Assembly: GCF_000611645.1 (NCBI RefSeq)
Contig: NW_014013099.1
Span: 1-24,906 of the forward strand
DNA from: Monoraphidium neglectum
Lineage: Eukaryota; Chlorophyta; Chlorophyceae; Sphaeropleales; Selenastraceae
Length of the DNA: 24,906 bases
Direction of reading: 5' to 3'
A program made the position numbers and the translations under genes. Below are positions 10,436-20,578 of this stretch, piece by piece. Position 1 is the first letter of the stretch, and every line of letters starts with the position of its first letter. The notes beneath the pieces are model-generated. The model did no database searches. It was not told where the DNA came from and saw only the letters and a list, made by a program, of their open reading frames with translations.

Positions 10436-12434
10436 AGCCGCCCCTCGGGCGGCTTGCTATTACAGCCTGCCGCCAATGCCGCCAGCTGCTGCTGCGCGTC
10501 CTGCGACTGGGTGCTGTTGTGGTAGTCTATGAGGAGCTCCAGCAGCGACGTAGACAGCCCCGCAAGCGCCGCGCTCGCGCTGCGCACGACGGGGCCCAGC
10601 TGCGGCATAGCAGCATACATGCCACGTAAGGGAAGGGCAGGCGGGGTGAGCATCCCAAAGCACCATGCTAACATGCCGAGGGCCAAGATAAAGCCATGAG
10701 GGCCCTGGGATCATGGTCACGCAGCTGCTGACATACGCGTGGCGGGCGGCCTGCATACGAGCGAGTTTGCTATTGTATAGCACCCACTGGTGGACCGGCG
10801 CCGCGCTGACCTGGCGGGGGTCTCCAGCCAGCATGGAGGCGCCGCCCTTGGGCTGTGGCGAAGGGGGGATGTGGTTGACCACAGTGAGGGGCGGGTGAGG
10901 GCGGCAAGCGCTGATCCTTCACGGACCCGGTGGTGTGCAGGTTGCAGGTGGATGGCAGTCGGATGGCAAGCAGATGGCAGGCGGCTGGCCGGTCGAGCGG
11001 CGCGGCCGAGGGTGGCAAGGTCGGGCACGAGCTGGCCGGGCCGCAGGCCGCGGCTCGGCCTCTCGCTCGGGTGGCGCACGTTGCAGAGCGTCAAGGGCAC
11101 GAGGGCCTCCGGCGCGAGCGCCTGGCCCGCCTGCGGCACGGAAGGCAGGGGCGCACGCATGCAGGTTGGACGGGGACCGGGCCAGCCATTCAGGCATACT
11201 CGAGATATCACCGCCGCTGACTCAGATCATGCTCCGGGCTTTCGCCAGGCCAGAGCGCGCTACCCTCAAGCAATACACAAATTCGGCCCAACCTTAGAGG
11301 CCGGAAGGTGCAGCCCAGGGGTGGGCGCTCGCCGCTTGGCCAATCGAGTGGCGCCCGTTCAACCAGGCGAGGTGCGGGCCACACACCTCGTCAATCCAGA
11401 CGAAGTCGAACAGGCAGTTTGGGTCACGCCCCTCCGCCTCCGCGATCAGCGCCAGCAGGCCCTGCGCCAGGAGCGCGCGGGCGACGGCGGCGCGGGGGCA
11501 GGCGCAGGCGAAGGGCCGGGCAACGAAGTAAAGGCAACAGCGAGAAGAAGGTCTTGGGGCGGCTGCACCAACAGATGGTCCAGGCAGGTTGTGGCTCGCC
11601 GCGCATGCAGTGCAAGACAGTGCGAGGGGTTGCTTGCCACACGGAGCGTGCAGAATGCCCCGGCAGCGACAGAGCGCGCACGCCACCCACCGCGGTGGTG
11701 CAGGAGCAGACCACGACACGGTGACGCCTCAGCTCTTGGTACGACGCAGGCAGCCGGTACGCGCCTGTCATGGTGACGCACATGCACGAGGCCGATAGGA
11801 ATTGAGGGCACACGACTGCGTGGGCTGCCCGGCGGTAGCACGCAAAGAAGGGAGCATCGGGGTGAGTTCCATGGTCGGGCGTGCTCGCTTGCGCACGTCC
11901 GCCAGCGGTGGCGCGTAGGGGCCGCTGGGCGTGCCGCAAGCCGCCCGGCCAGTGCCCCTGGTTGCCCTCGCCCGCCCTGTCACCGGCGTCCTCATCAAAA
12001 AGGCAGAAGCCGCCGTCCCTGACGTCATGCTTTGTCTGAGCTAGCGGGTGCCGAGGGTCATTGACCTGGGGGCAGTGGCCGCGCGCAGAGGGCAGTTACG
12101 GGGCTGCACCCCAGTGGTGCAGGGTTGCGCACGTGTTTGGAGTTTGGAGCGCATGGCCACAGCGGCAGTGTAGGCGGTGTTGTGATCCCATCGTGGCAGG
12201 CTCACCCTGACCATCTCCCAGGCCTTCAGGCCAGCGGCGGCCAGCGCTGACGCGATCAGGTCCGCGGAGAAGTTGGTCGGGGCGGTTGCCAGCAGGTAGG
12301 CGTCCGGACGCGCGGCCCTTCACTTGTTGATTGTGTGCGTGCGCGCGCGCGCGTGTGTGTGTGTGTGTGTGTGTGCGTGTGTGTGTGCGAGTGCGTGAGT
12401 GAGAATGTGTGTGAGTGCACAAGTGCGTGCGTGC

Positions 12435-12471
<37 letters not shown>

Positions 12472-14665
12472 CACACGTGCGTGCTTGCATGCGCTTGTGT
12501 TTTTTGAGGCGAGAGCCTTGGGACGGTGTCAGGGTGTCACAGAGTGGTGCAAGGGAGCCTGCAGGCCCGCAGCAGGCCGTCACAGAAGGCGCGAGCAGCT
12601 GCCCACACGGCGGATGGCTTGGAGGCAACGGCTGCATCGGCTCCCCGACAAGCGCTGTCGCGCCTCTCAAAATCAACGTGCTCCCACCTTACTTGAAGGA
12701 TTGACTCAACAACCGTTACAGACTTGCCTGGGCAGTCGGAGGGGAAGCCACAGGTGGGTGACACACTCATGTCGAGAAGGTGTCATGGGCAATAACCTGC
12801 CAATCCGCTGTCAAAAGCGCAGGACAGCCCACCAGCCGTTAACGTTGACTTGGGAAAACCCCTTTTACCTGTCCCCGGCGGGCCGAACAGAGCGTAGGGC
12901 AGCTCCCGCCCTCCCCCAGCCAGCAGCGCCGCCACTGCCAGCCGCTGCTCCGGGTTAAGCGGCGTCGCGCCGCGCAGCTGCAGGGCAGCTGCCAGGCGGG
13001 AGACCGCCTCGACGGAGTCCCTGTGGTCAGCCTGGCGTTCACCGCGCGCACGCCCCCCGCCCGCATCTGCCTGCGGCTTCACAGCCGCGCCGCCTGCCCC
13101 TCCACCCTCGCCGCCAGCTGCTGTGGCAGCGCCTGAGGCAGCCTCGGCAGGGCTGGGCTTGGGGAGAAGGTGGGGCGGCAGCAGCGGGCGCGGCACCTGC
13201 TGCAGCCTGCGGAGCGCCTAGGGGCGCGGCGAGTGCCGCGGATGGTTCGGGTCTTTGCAGTGGCCCCTGGATCTTTCTGGGCAAAATCCCGCACGCCAGC
13301 AGCCCCTGCTGGGTTGCTCACACGTGGCTCAGCAAAAGATCATGTCCAATGCTCCCCAAGCCATCGGCCCTGCCAACCAACCTCGTGCATGCGCCCATAC
13401 GAGGTCCGGTCCAGAGTCAATGCGACATGCGCCAGCGGCGGCGGCGCCGGCGATCCAGACGCACCCTCCTGCAGCGTCCGCAGCCTCCTGAGTTTGCCCG
13501 GATCCGTTGATGGCATGAGGGAGCGTGGGCGGGTCGGGCGCAGTCTTCGAGCCGTTCCGACCAAGGAGCCGGGCTTGAAGAGAGCCGTGCGGCAGGACAG
13601 TGCCACTGTGGGGACTACTAAATCCCAGTGGGGACTACTGAATCCCGAACTTGCAGAGCGATTGCTGCAGTGCAAACGACCCGCATGCCGTGTGTGTGGG
13701 CCGCGCCGTGCCGCACTGCGTTTGGGGCAATGCCAGCCTTGCATCCATTTTTGAGGGATCAATTCAGAAAGCCCGACCTGCAAAAGCAACATGCGCGGTG
13801 CGCTCACACGAGTTCGTGCCACCACTGGTGCGGCATCAGCAGGAGGGCCCTGGAGGCGTCTGTCGCGACCACTATGCCTGCAAACTGCGGCCCAGCGGGG
13901 CCGGCAGCAGCCAGGTGCATGTACACAATGTCCTGTTGGTGGTTGGGTGGGAGGGTGCATTGCAGGTGCGTGGGTGGGTAGGTGGGTGGGTGGCTTGGTG
14001 GCTGGGTGGCTGGGTGGGTTGATGGGGGTGGGTATATGGGTCACGCGGGTGGATGGGTGCTTGGGTGGATAGGTGCGTGGGTTAGTTGTGGGTGGGTGAG
14101 TGGTGGTTGGCCCGGGGGTAAATGCTGCTCTGTCGCATCCAGCAATGAATGTGCAGCCGCAGACCGCCTCTCTTTGGTTAACGCGACGCCCCAAAAAGCA
14201 CAGAGAAATGCTGGCACCTTGCTCAGACACAACCGTGAACAGCCGTGGCCCGCAGGCCGCGAGGCTCACGAGTAGGGCCCAGGTGTTGCAGCTGCACCGT
14301 CGACTGGCCCAGGGTGGGCCCTCTTGCAGACCTTGCTCGCATATCCACCCCGCTGCAAATCCATGCTCCCATACACCCACCTGCATGACCAAGCAGGGGC
14401 GGTTTTCGGAAAGGCCCGGTATCTCCACCACCGCCAGCATCGGTTGTTTGCGCAGCTGCTCGAGGCCGGGTGGTCGCTGCAAGCATGGAGCGGTGGTGAT
14501 GTGGGCAGGTTCATGGTCTGATGTCGTGGTGTGCGCAACTGCTGCTTGGACCAGATGAATCTATGCATGTCTGCAAGTGTGTGTGTGTTTCTCAATTTGT
14601 GCTCTCCTCTCTCTTGCTGTGTGTGTGTGGGGGTGTGTATGTGTGTGTGTGTGTGTTTGTGTGTG

Positions 14666-14711
<46 letters not shown>

Positions 14712-14755
14712 CGCGCGCCCACACACGCGCAGTGTAAACGCACGCGTGCATATAT

Positions 14756-14788
<33 letters not shown>

Positions 14789-17700
14789 CGTGTGTGTGTG
14801 TGTGTGTCATCAAATCGACATGCTGATGATACACATGGTACACAGCAGAACCTGCACCACCCACTTTTACGGCGTAGGGCGACCGTGCTTTGACGCGCCA
14901 CAGGGCCTCATTCACCCAGCACAGGTCCGGGCCGCGGTACACGGGAAGCTGTCCAGGCGGGGGCACAAGAGGGGCCCGGGCTGGTAAGCAGGCGGGTGGC
15001 TGGGCGCCGAAGTGGAGCTGGTTTGCTGCGCACGTGCGAACCCGTCAGGGGTGGGCGAACACCATTGCAAGACCCGAACCATCACACTCTCTTTCCCTTG
15101 TTCTTTGCAGACAGTAGAAACCGCCCCGCCGCCTCACCAGCCCGCGAAACTCGTCGTCCCCGGCAATTCTGGGCCAGGGCACCACCTTATACTTCCGGGG
15201 CACCTTGCCCTCCGGCTGACAATCCCAGCCGGCGCCGGGGGACGGCCGGAAGACCGCCTGCGTACACGCACGTGGATGTGTGCACAAATCTCAAGCCTCG
15301 CAGGCCTGAATCTTCTGTGCATTGGTTATCATGCGTACACACTCATCAGTGCAATTATACTCGCATGCTTCCAACATCAGAACGCCAACACCACTATCCA
15401 AAATGCCATCGCAATGCAGCCGCCTCATGGGGCAAGCTACGCGCAAGTCACAATGGGATAAGCGCAGTGTGCATGGACACGCTCTCTCCCAAGCCACCCA
15501 CTGTCTCAATCTCCACATTGAATCGGTCAAACTCGCAGACCGCCTGCTCAGCTGCCCTCTCCTCCAGGAGCAGCAGCCGCGCCACCTTGCAGACCCAGTC
15601 CTGCGCGCCGACCGGCCCCTGGGTGAGCAGTGGCAGCGAAGCTGCCGCGCGGGCCTCGGCGAGGCGGCGCGCGGCCGCAGCGCACGCGCGGCCGGGAAGG
15701 TGCTCGGGCGGGGCGGGGGGCAGCCCGGTGATCGCGGCCCTCTGTTGGGGGAGGGGCCAAAAGTCGGCCGGGCGGGAACGGATATTTGAAAGCTCGGCGC
15801 AGGCATGCCAACGCACATGTCGTCGCTTATGTGTGTGGGCGGCGCCGCAATGACGGCCATGCTTCGCGCGGCAGCCCCAAAATGCAGTCCCTCCAGCCTG
15901 CCCGCCCAACCCCCACCTTGGCCTCTGGGATTGGCAGCTGCAGCTTGTCGTGCGGCGTCATCACCTGCGCACTGTCGGACATCAGCAGCCACCGCAGGGA
16001 CGCCGGCACGAACGGCGGCGCCGTCGCGCGCAGCAGCGTGCGCAGCTCCGCCTCGCGCCGCACCAGCAGCGCCGTCGCGCGGCGCCCCAGCACCGCCGCC
16101 GCCGCCCCTCCTGACGGCGCCGCCATCGCTGGGTCCGCTGGTGACGTCACGGGTGACACGAGCGTCACCAGCACCAGCTGGCTGATCAGCCCCAGGTCGT
16201 CGCGCCCCATGCCGGGCCGGAGCTCCGGCTGCAGCACCACCGTCACCTGATACACCTCCCCCTGACGCAGCTCCACGGCCACCTCATCACTCCCCTGAAT
16301 CATCTCCGCACCACCAGCGCCGCCGCCGCCCCTGCCGCCGACAACGTTGGGGCTGCTGTCCGGCCCGCGCCCGGATGCGGCGGGCGCGGAGCTGACCTCG
16401 CTGCCCTGCGCCGGCGGCGGGAAGGCGCGCAGGCGCTCCTGCAGGGTGGCAGGGGGCACCGCTAGGCCGTAGTCATCCAGGAGGCCCAGCCACCTGGAGT
16501 GCGGGACCTGGGGTGGTTGACAGCCGCGAATGACGGCATGCAGGGTGCTCGGTGTGGGCGAGGGGGAGGGCGTGGGGTCAGACAGGGTCGTAAGAGCATC
16601 GCCGGCTGCGTGTAAGGTAGTGCTTCGACCCGCCTCTCACCGAGTCTCGAGCCCCCAGCAGCGCCCTCGGGCGCCCCGTGCCCACGCCCCGCCCACGCCC
16701 CGCCGCCTGCGGCTGCGGCGCCTCACCGCCGTGACATTGATAATGAGGACCGGCTGCCGCCCCATGTTCGTGATGGTCAGCGTCCGGCACCGCAGCCGCC
16801 CGCCGCGCGCACGGCCGCGCCCGCCGCCCGCCCCGCAAACGACCTGCAGCAGCTCCTGCTGCCCCGTCTCATTTGGGCCCTGACCACCGCCTGCATCCCC
16901 GCCGCCGTCTGCGTGGCCGCCGTGGCCGCCGCCGCCTGCCAAAACTTGGTCCCCCTCCAGATCGAAATCCGCGTCCGAATCCTCAAAGGCGCTGACCTGT
17001 TGGATTCCGAAATCTACGCTGCGGCCGGCCAGCACGGGTCCCGCATTTGCGGCGAGCAGGCCGCGCACGTCCCTCAGCGCCGCTGCGTGCAGCTGCATCA
17101 GGCCGCCGGCAGCGATCCACTTGGCCGCGTGCGCGGGCAGCGGGACGGCGCGGCCGTGCGCGAGCGCGGTGACCGACGCGGGCTCGGCGGCGCCGGCTGC
17201 AGGGGGTGAGGAGGGGCAGGGCGTCGAGCTGGTGACACAACATCAGGGTATCAGGGTGCCAGGTACGAGCGCTGGCAGCAGGGTTGCTACTGAAGCCGCG
17301 GGACTATCGAACAGCAGCGGGGGCAAAGCAATGGAGGCCTGTGTGGGCGCCTCCAGCCAGCGCGCCCCGTGGGCAGCCACCTGCCAAGGCTTTGTCTGGC
17401 TGCTTCAGCTTGAGCGCCTGCCACGCGGCCACGATCTGCCGTAAGAAAATGAAGCGTAGTTGGTGCGGTTCGTTGGTGGTGACGGGTGGGGGAGGGGGTT
17501 GCGAGGTTCGGCAGCAAGGCCACACAACACGCGGCCGCGCGCTCGGCAGCCTCCACCATGCCCTTCCAAGGTCGAGAAACCTCGACCTCAGACCGCGACG
17601 CCCAATGGAATACGCGGAGCAGGGCGCGCGCGGCGCCGCGGCGAGCCGCAGCGGCAGGAGGGGCCGGGTCACTCACCGCTGGCTCCATTGCGCTGGGCGG

Positions 17701-19045
17701 CACCGCTGGCAGCTGCGCGGCCTTGTGTGGCCCTGCGGCCGCCCCGTTGCTGTTTAGGATGGCATTCCCGCCGGCAGTCAGCTTGTCGCCTGCGATGTCG
17801 GCCAAAAGCAGGCACACGTACTTTGCTGGAGGGGGGGTTACTTGCAAATGACGGCAGGGCCGTTCGCCTGCACGCCTGTCGAAGCAGATACAACCTACCA
17901 TTGAAATGGCCGAGGCTTTGCCCCAAGAGCACAGGCAGATATGACTCGCCCCGGCCGTGCGCCTGCGCAATGCCCTGTTGTGAGCCTTCTTCCCTCCCCG
18001 CTGCCAGATCACCTGCCAAGAAGGCGGCCCTGAGCCTTTCAAATAGAGCCGCCGCTGCCGGCCGGCACTCCTCTGCGGAGAGGCACGAGGTTTTTGCCAG
18101 AGCTGACGCGTCAATAGGAACCCTGCGTGCGGTGCATGACGCATGTTGCATACATGACGCATGTTGCATGCATGCTGGGGCACACCTGGCGCATGCTGCG
18201 CACATGCATGCAGTCATGCGCTGCTCAACGCCACAGGCCCGTCGCAGGGCGGCGGCGCCTCCATGCGCGACATGCGGCACAAGGGCGCGCGGGCGCGCGC
18301 GCCTGCGGCCGACGCTGTCGTGCGGCGCCTCCACGCCCTGCGCCTGCAGCGCCAGGCACTCGAGCAGCGCGAGTTCGATGGCCGCGTTCTGCGGCACAGA
18401 AAGGCCATTCTCGCGCAGCCGCCTCGCAAGCGGGGCGGCGCTTACGTCCGCGTTCGGCGGAGCGGGCTGCGGCTGCGGTCGCGGCGGCGGCGGCGGCAGC
18501 GGCGGCCCTGCGGCGGAGGCCGTGTGGTGCTGACCAGGCTCGTGAGGGCCTGGCGTCTGCGCGGCTGTTGGACGGGCCCCAGCGTTGGCGGCGGCGCGTG
18601 AGGGGCCGGCAGGTGGGGCTTGCACTGAGCTTAGGCATGGGTGGCCTTTTCGTCTCCACGCTTCGGTCAATCATGCATGCGGACTGTGACAGCGCAATCA
18701 TTCTGCTTCTATTCCGATGAACCCCGTCAGATCCCCGTCAGGATGCGCACCTGGCAGCCATGCCGGCGCAGGAGCGTTCCTGCTAGGGGCCCCCGCGAGC
18801 GGCAGGCTCGGTAGCAGCGGCGCCAACCCCGGAGGCGGCGGGTATGGTGGGTGGGTGATCACCGGCCAGGGGCCAACAGGGGTCTGCGGCGGTGCCCAGG
18901 TGGGCGGCTGCCAACCCGGCCTCTGGGGCCATGCTCCATTCGGTGGCGCTGCCCCTGCTGCTGCACACGGAAACCCAGAGCCTGCCACTTGTGCTGCACT
19001 CGGCACATAGTAATAAGCCTGTTGCCAGGGCGGCACAGGCTGCAT
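6993..19045 (-). CDS. SDE3: SDE3/MOV10-family Upf1-like SF1 RNA helicase, 29 exons
   Basis: This is an ATP-dependent 5'-3' RNA helicase of the family acting in RNA silencing, decay and transposon control. Exons: 19045-18751, 18624-18186, 18122-17899, 17825-17677, 17435-17381, 17196-16727, 16507-15917, 15741-15502, 15215-15138, 14948-14865, 14476-14381, 13932-13808, 13487-13382, 13217-12869, 12727-12688, 12317-12206, 12065-11984, 11764-11691, 11461-11387, 11130-11080, 10852-10811, 10599-10141, 9954-9680, 9323-9231, 8915-8888, 8676-8467, 8127-8105, 7802-7298, 7052-6993; 1809 residues. The start ATG follows in-frame TAA-GTG. Motifs in order: [15 protein letters not shown] (family signature), I GPPGTGK (1096-1102), Ia [92 protein letters not shown]. 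Residues 1-390 match nothing I know. Exons 8-9 and the acceptors of exons 11 and 16 are the least certain. HELZ-like relatives lack the ENRP signature and carry a zinc finger not seen here. Confidence 0.9.
7298..7802 (-). other. Helicase exon 28: end of motif VI and acidic low-complexity C-terminal tail
   Basis: The exon begins [14 protein letters not shown], completing motif VI, then [18 protein letters not shown], which matches the end of the RecA2 fold in MOV10 (PxWxxxLxxxxxxGxxxG). About 130 residues of Gly/Ala/Glu-rich sequence follow, including an acidic EEDEEGEF. Only a 19-residue exon (7052-6993, ending FRVVL) comes after it. Similar unstructured tails are common in algal proteins. 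Confidence 0.85.
8105..8127 (-). other. 23-nt microexon encoding helicase motif VI
   Basis: Flanks are TTGCAG (acceptor) and GTGAGC (donor). It encodes RFNVAIT and two bases of the next Arg codon, completed by the following exon to [10 protein letters not shown], the conserved motif VI whose Arg contacts ATP gamma-phosphate. It is needed for both phase and motif. Confidence 0.85.
8888..8915 (-). other. 28-nt microexon leading into helicase motif V
   Basis: Flanks are TCTGCAG and GTGGGC. One base completes an Arg codon, then HLGGVRVGT leads directly into VDDFQGQE of exon 8676-8467. It corresponds to the I-K-V-G-S/T-V-[DE]-[DE]-F-Q-G-Q-E stretch of relatives. It converts phase 2 to phase 0, which the flanking exons require. 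Confidence 0.8.
9324..9679 (-). other. Probable GC-AG intron in the helicase gene
   Basis: Every GT in the open part of the preceding exon gives phase 0, while the next exon needs phase 2. Using the donor AG|GCGAGA at 9679 restores phase and yields [18 protein letters not shown], the length expected from MOV10. GC-AG introns are a known minor class. An undetected tiny exon is the alternative. Confidence 0.6.
10243..10515 (-). repeat. CAG-rich, glutamine-rich insertion in the helicase between motifs III and IV
   Basis: Exon 10599-10141 carries runs of ten and seven Gln plus His and Gln/Arg/Ser-rich spacers, between [11 protein letters not shown] and [13 protein letters not shown]. By memory the equivalent loop in animal MOV10 is only about 20 residues; here it is about 90. 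The uninterrupted trinucleotide core is near 10403-10434. Confidence 0.85.
10935..10991. repeat. Degenerate GGATGGCA-like short tandem repeats in a helicase intron
   Basis: GATGGCA recurs four times with variable spacing in the intron between exons 11130-11080 and 10852-10811. It is non-coding in the model. Confidence 0.6.
12332..12482. repeat. (TG)n with CG-alternating blocks, helicase intron
   Basis: About 150 bp of TG dinucleotides with CG runs at both ends fills the acceptor-proximal part of the intron between exons 12727-12688 and 12317-12206, ending within 15 bases of the inferred acceptor. Alternating purine-pyrimidine DNA of this kind can adopt Z-form. Confidence 0.9.
12688..12727 (-). 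other. 40-nt microexon carrying the Walker A lysine
   Basis: Acceptor GCCCAG; donor GTGGGA after CAAGTAAG. Two bases complete the last Gly of GPPGTG, then [12 protein letters not shown] follow. A second donor (GTAAGG) lies 5 nt upstream but breaks phase with exon 12317-12206; the downstream one gives [18 protein letters not shown], the same spacing as in SDE3/MOV10. Confidence 0.85.
13608..13647. repeat. Two 20-bp direct repeats in a helicase intron
   Basis: The unit GTGGGGACTACTRAATCCCR occurs twice head to tail (13608-13627 and 13628-13647) with two differences, within the intron between exons 13932-13808 and 13487-13382. It is probably a small tandem duplication. Confidence 0.85.
13955..14110 (+). 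repeat. GGGT/GGCT-rich minisatellite with G-quadruplex potential, helicase intron
   Basis: About 155 bp of GGTGGGTGGGTAG-type units with many runs of three or more G lies on the plus strand, in the intron between exons 14476-14381 and 13932-13808. The G-rich strand is the transcription template; the RNA would be C-rich. Confidence 0.8.
14577..14807. repeat. Long (TG)n / (CG)n tract in a helicase intron
   Basis: Two TG arrays are separated by CG alternation (about 14702-14718) and a short unique segment, occupying about 230 bp of the intron between exons 14948-14865 and 14476-14381. All frames through it are low-complexity and non-coding. Confidence 0.9.
18133..18168. repeat. Two 18-bp direct repeats with GCATG-rich flanks in a helicase intron
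   Basis: TGCATGACGCATGTTGCA (18133-18150) is followed directly by a copy with one change (18151-18168). GCATGC-rich sequence continues to about 18215. The repeats lie in the short 63-bp intron between exons 18624-18186 and 18122-17899. Confidence 0.8.
18751..19045 (-). other. Helicase exon 1: Pro/Trp/Gly-rich, disordered N-terminus
   Basis: 98 codons starting [14 protein letters not shown]. Six Trp are spaced along the segment, each beside Pro, Gly or Ala (PPWQ, GAWP, PGWQ, PTWA, GPWP, PAWL), in a Pro-rich background with no predicted fold. The donor CCAG|GTGCGC joins in phase to exon 2, itself Pro/Ala-rich at its start. Confidence 0.75.
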
Positions 19046-20166
19046 CACTTAGTATATTTGTCAAGATCATATGGTCCGACGGCTGTTACCGCACAGCGTG
19101 TACATCGGCGTGTGCATTTTCAGTCGTGACAGGGACATAGCTGCACGTCCTACGATAACGCATGAGGAGCTGAGACACTGGGCGCTACGGTATGGGTGTG
19201 AGGACTAACCACAAGTGCACGACACTGGTTGCACCCGAAAATCATGAACGCCGCAGACCGGTTACCATAGCAGGGGCAGGGGTAGAGACTGACCCCTCTA
19301 AGTAGTGGGTCACAAGGCATGTATACGCATCGGCAGCTGCAAGGCCGTCCTGGACTTTGACTGATGTCACGAGAGGTGCAAGCGGTCCGATGACTCTCGC
19401 CGACCCCCCTCATAGGGGTGCGATATGCGCTGCTCCAGGTGCAACCCATCCTGCTGCGCTCAGCAGCATTGTTGCAGGCGCACAAGCTGCAATGCGCGGC
19501 AGCCCACCCGAGCTGTCCGGCCTAACCCCCACCATATGGTATCTGGACCTCAGCACATCCATAGCGGTCTGAAGGCGCCGCCACATGCGGGCTGGATTGG
19601 GCGATTCACTCCCAAGCGGCGCTGAAACCTTAGCGCGTGTGCTCGCTTCACCATGTCTATTGTTTCCCAAACACGGTACACCTGCTACACGAGCGCACAT
19701 ACGGTCGGGTGCGTTACAGCGCAGGGGCGGCTGCCGACGATTGCCGACTTAACTTCCTTGTGTCGGTGAAAAAATGGTGGTTGTGTTGCGCACCAGCGAC
19801 GCGGCGTCACCATGGGCGGAACTCAAGGGTGCGGTGCGAAACTAAAGCGTTTGCTGCTGCATCACCGTGGATGGTGAAGTGTGGTTGATTTCAGTGCGTT
19901 GGCCAGGCCAGCGCGCTCGATCAAAGAGATGCAGATGACTGTAAGTCAAAACCCAACTCGAAGCCGTTGCTGCACGACAGCTCTACACTTGAGTGAAGTC
20001 ATGATGGGCCCACCAAGCAAACAGCTGAAGGGAGAAAAGTAGCAGCTTCGCAATTGCCAAATCCCCTGGGGCGCGGCCCCATTCATCAATGCGCACAGCC
20101 CGCGCAATCTGCGAGCGCCCAGCAGCCTGGGGGGTCGTGCTATGATGGTGGCGACAAGGTGACGCG
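19046..20166. other. Intergenic region between methyltransferase 3' end and helicase 5' end
   Basis: 1.1 kb holding the helicase promoter side (near 19046) and the methyltransferase 3' UTR (right side). The open frames are short and unlike any protein I know. No tRNA, repeat or second gene is supported. Confidence 0.55.
19714..19718 (-). terminator. Candidate TGTAA poly(A) signal for the methyltransferase gene
   Basis: Minus-strand TGTAA lies about 450 nt after the stop codon at 20167-20169 and is the first such motif downstream on that strand. Confidence 0.4.
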
Positions 20167-20516
20167 TCAGCCGCGTGTGGCCCAGAGATTGTACACGCCG
20201 TGCCCCAGGGTGACCTCTGACGACTCGACCTTGATATTATTGAAGCCGGCCTGCTGCAGGATGGCCAGCACGGGCTCTTTGAAGCGCTCCTCGTGGACCT
20301 GTGCGCGCACGCGCGTGTGTGTATGTGCATGTGTGTGTGTGTGTGTGTGTGTGTGTTTGTGTCCGTGTAGTCCATTCACTTGCATGCGTTCATGTGCGTG
20401 TATGTGCAAGGTCCAAAATGTGATTTGATCTGGTGTGTTCTGCGCACACCATGCAGAACTGCAAGAGCGCTCTGTGCATGCATGTGCGCGTGTACGTGTG
20501 TGCCAAAAGGGTCTGT

Positions 20517-20578
<62 letters not shown>

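Noticed and set aside
12335..12958. Long plus-strand frame rich in Val/Cys/Arg through the TG tract
   Set aside because: Its length comes from translating a TG/CG microsatellite; the minus strand holds phase-consistent helicase exons on both sides.
14210..14330. Possible extra helicase exon before the DIVYMHL exon
   Set aside because: Direct joining of CLVMQ to [10 protein letters not shown] is in phase and matches the family spacing; the extra segment contains stops.
14266..14901. Minus-strand frame with a long His-Thr repeat protein
   Set aside because: The His-Thr string is a translated (CA)n tract in an intron; real exons (14948-14865 and 14476-14381) use other boundaries and join in phase.
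17438..17676. Extending the helicase minus-strand frame through this segment
   Set aside because: A strong GTGAGT donor follows MEPA and the next exon (IVAAWQ...) joins in phase only if this part is an intron.
17460..18533. 357-codon plus-strand open frame
   Set aside because: Composition is Ala/Arg-rich without motifs and it is antisense to phase-consistent helicase exons.
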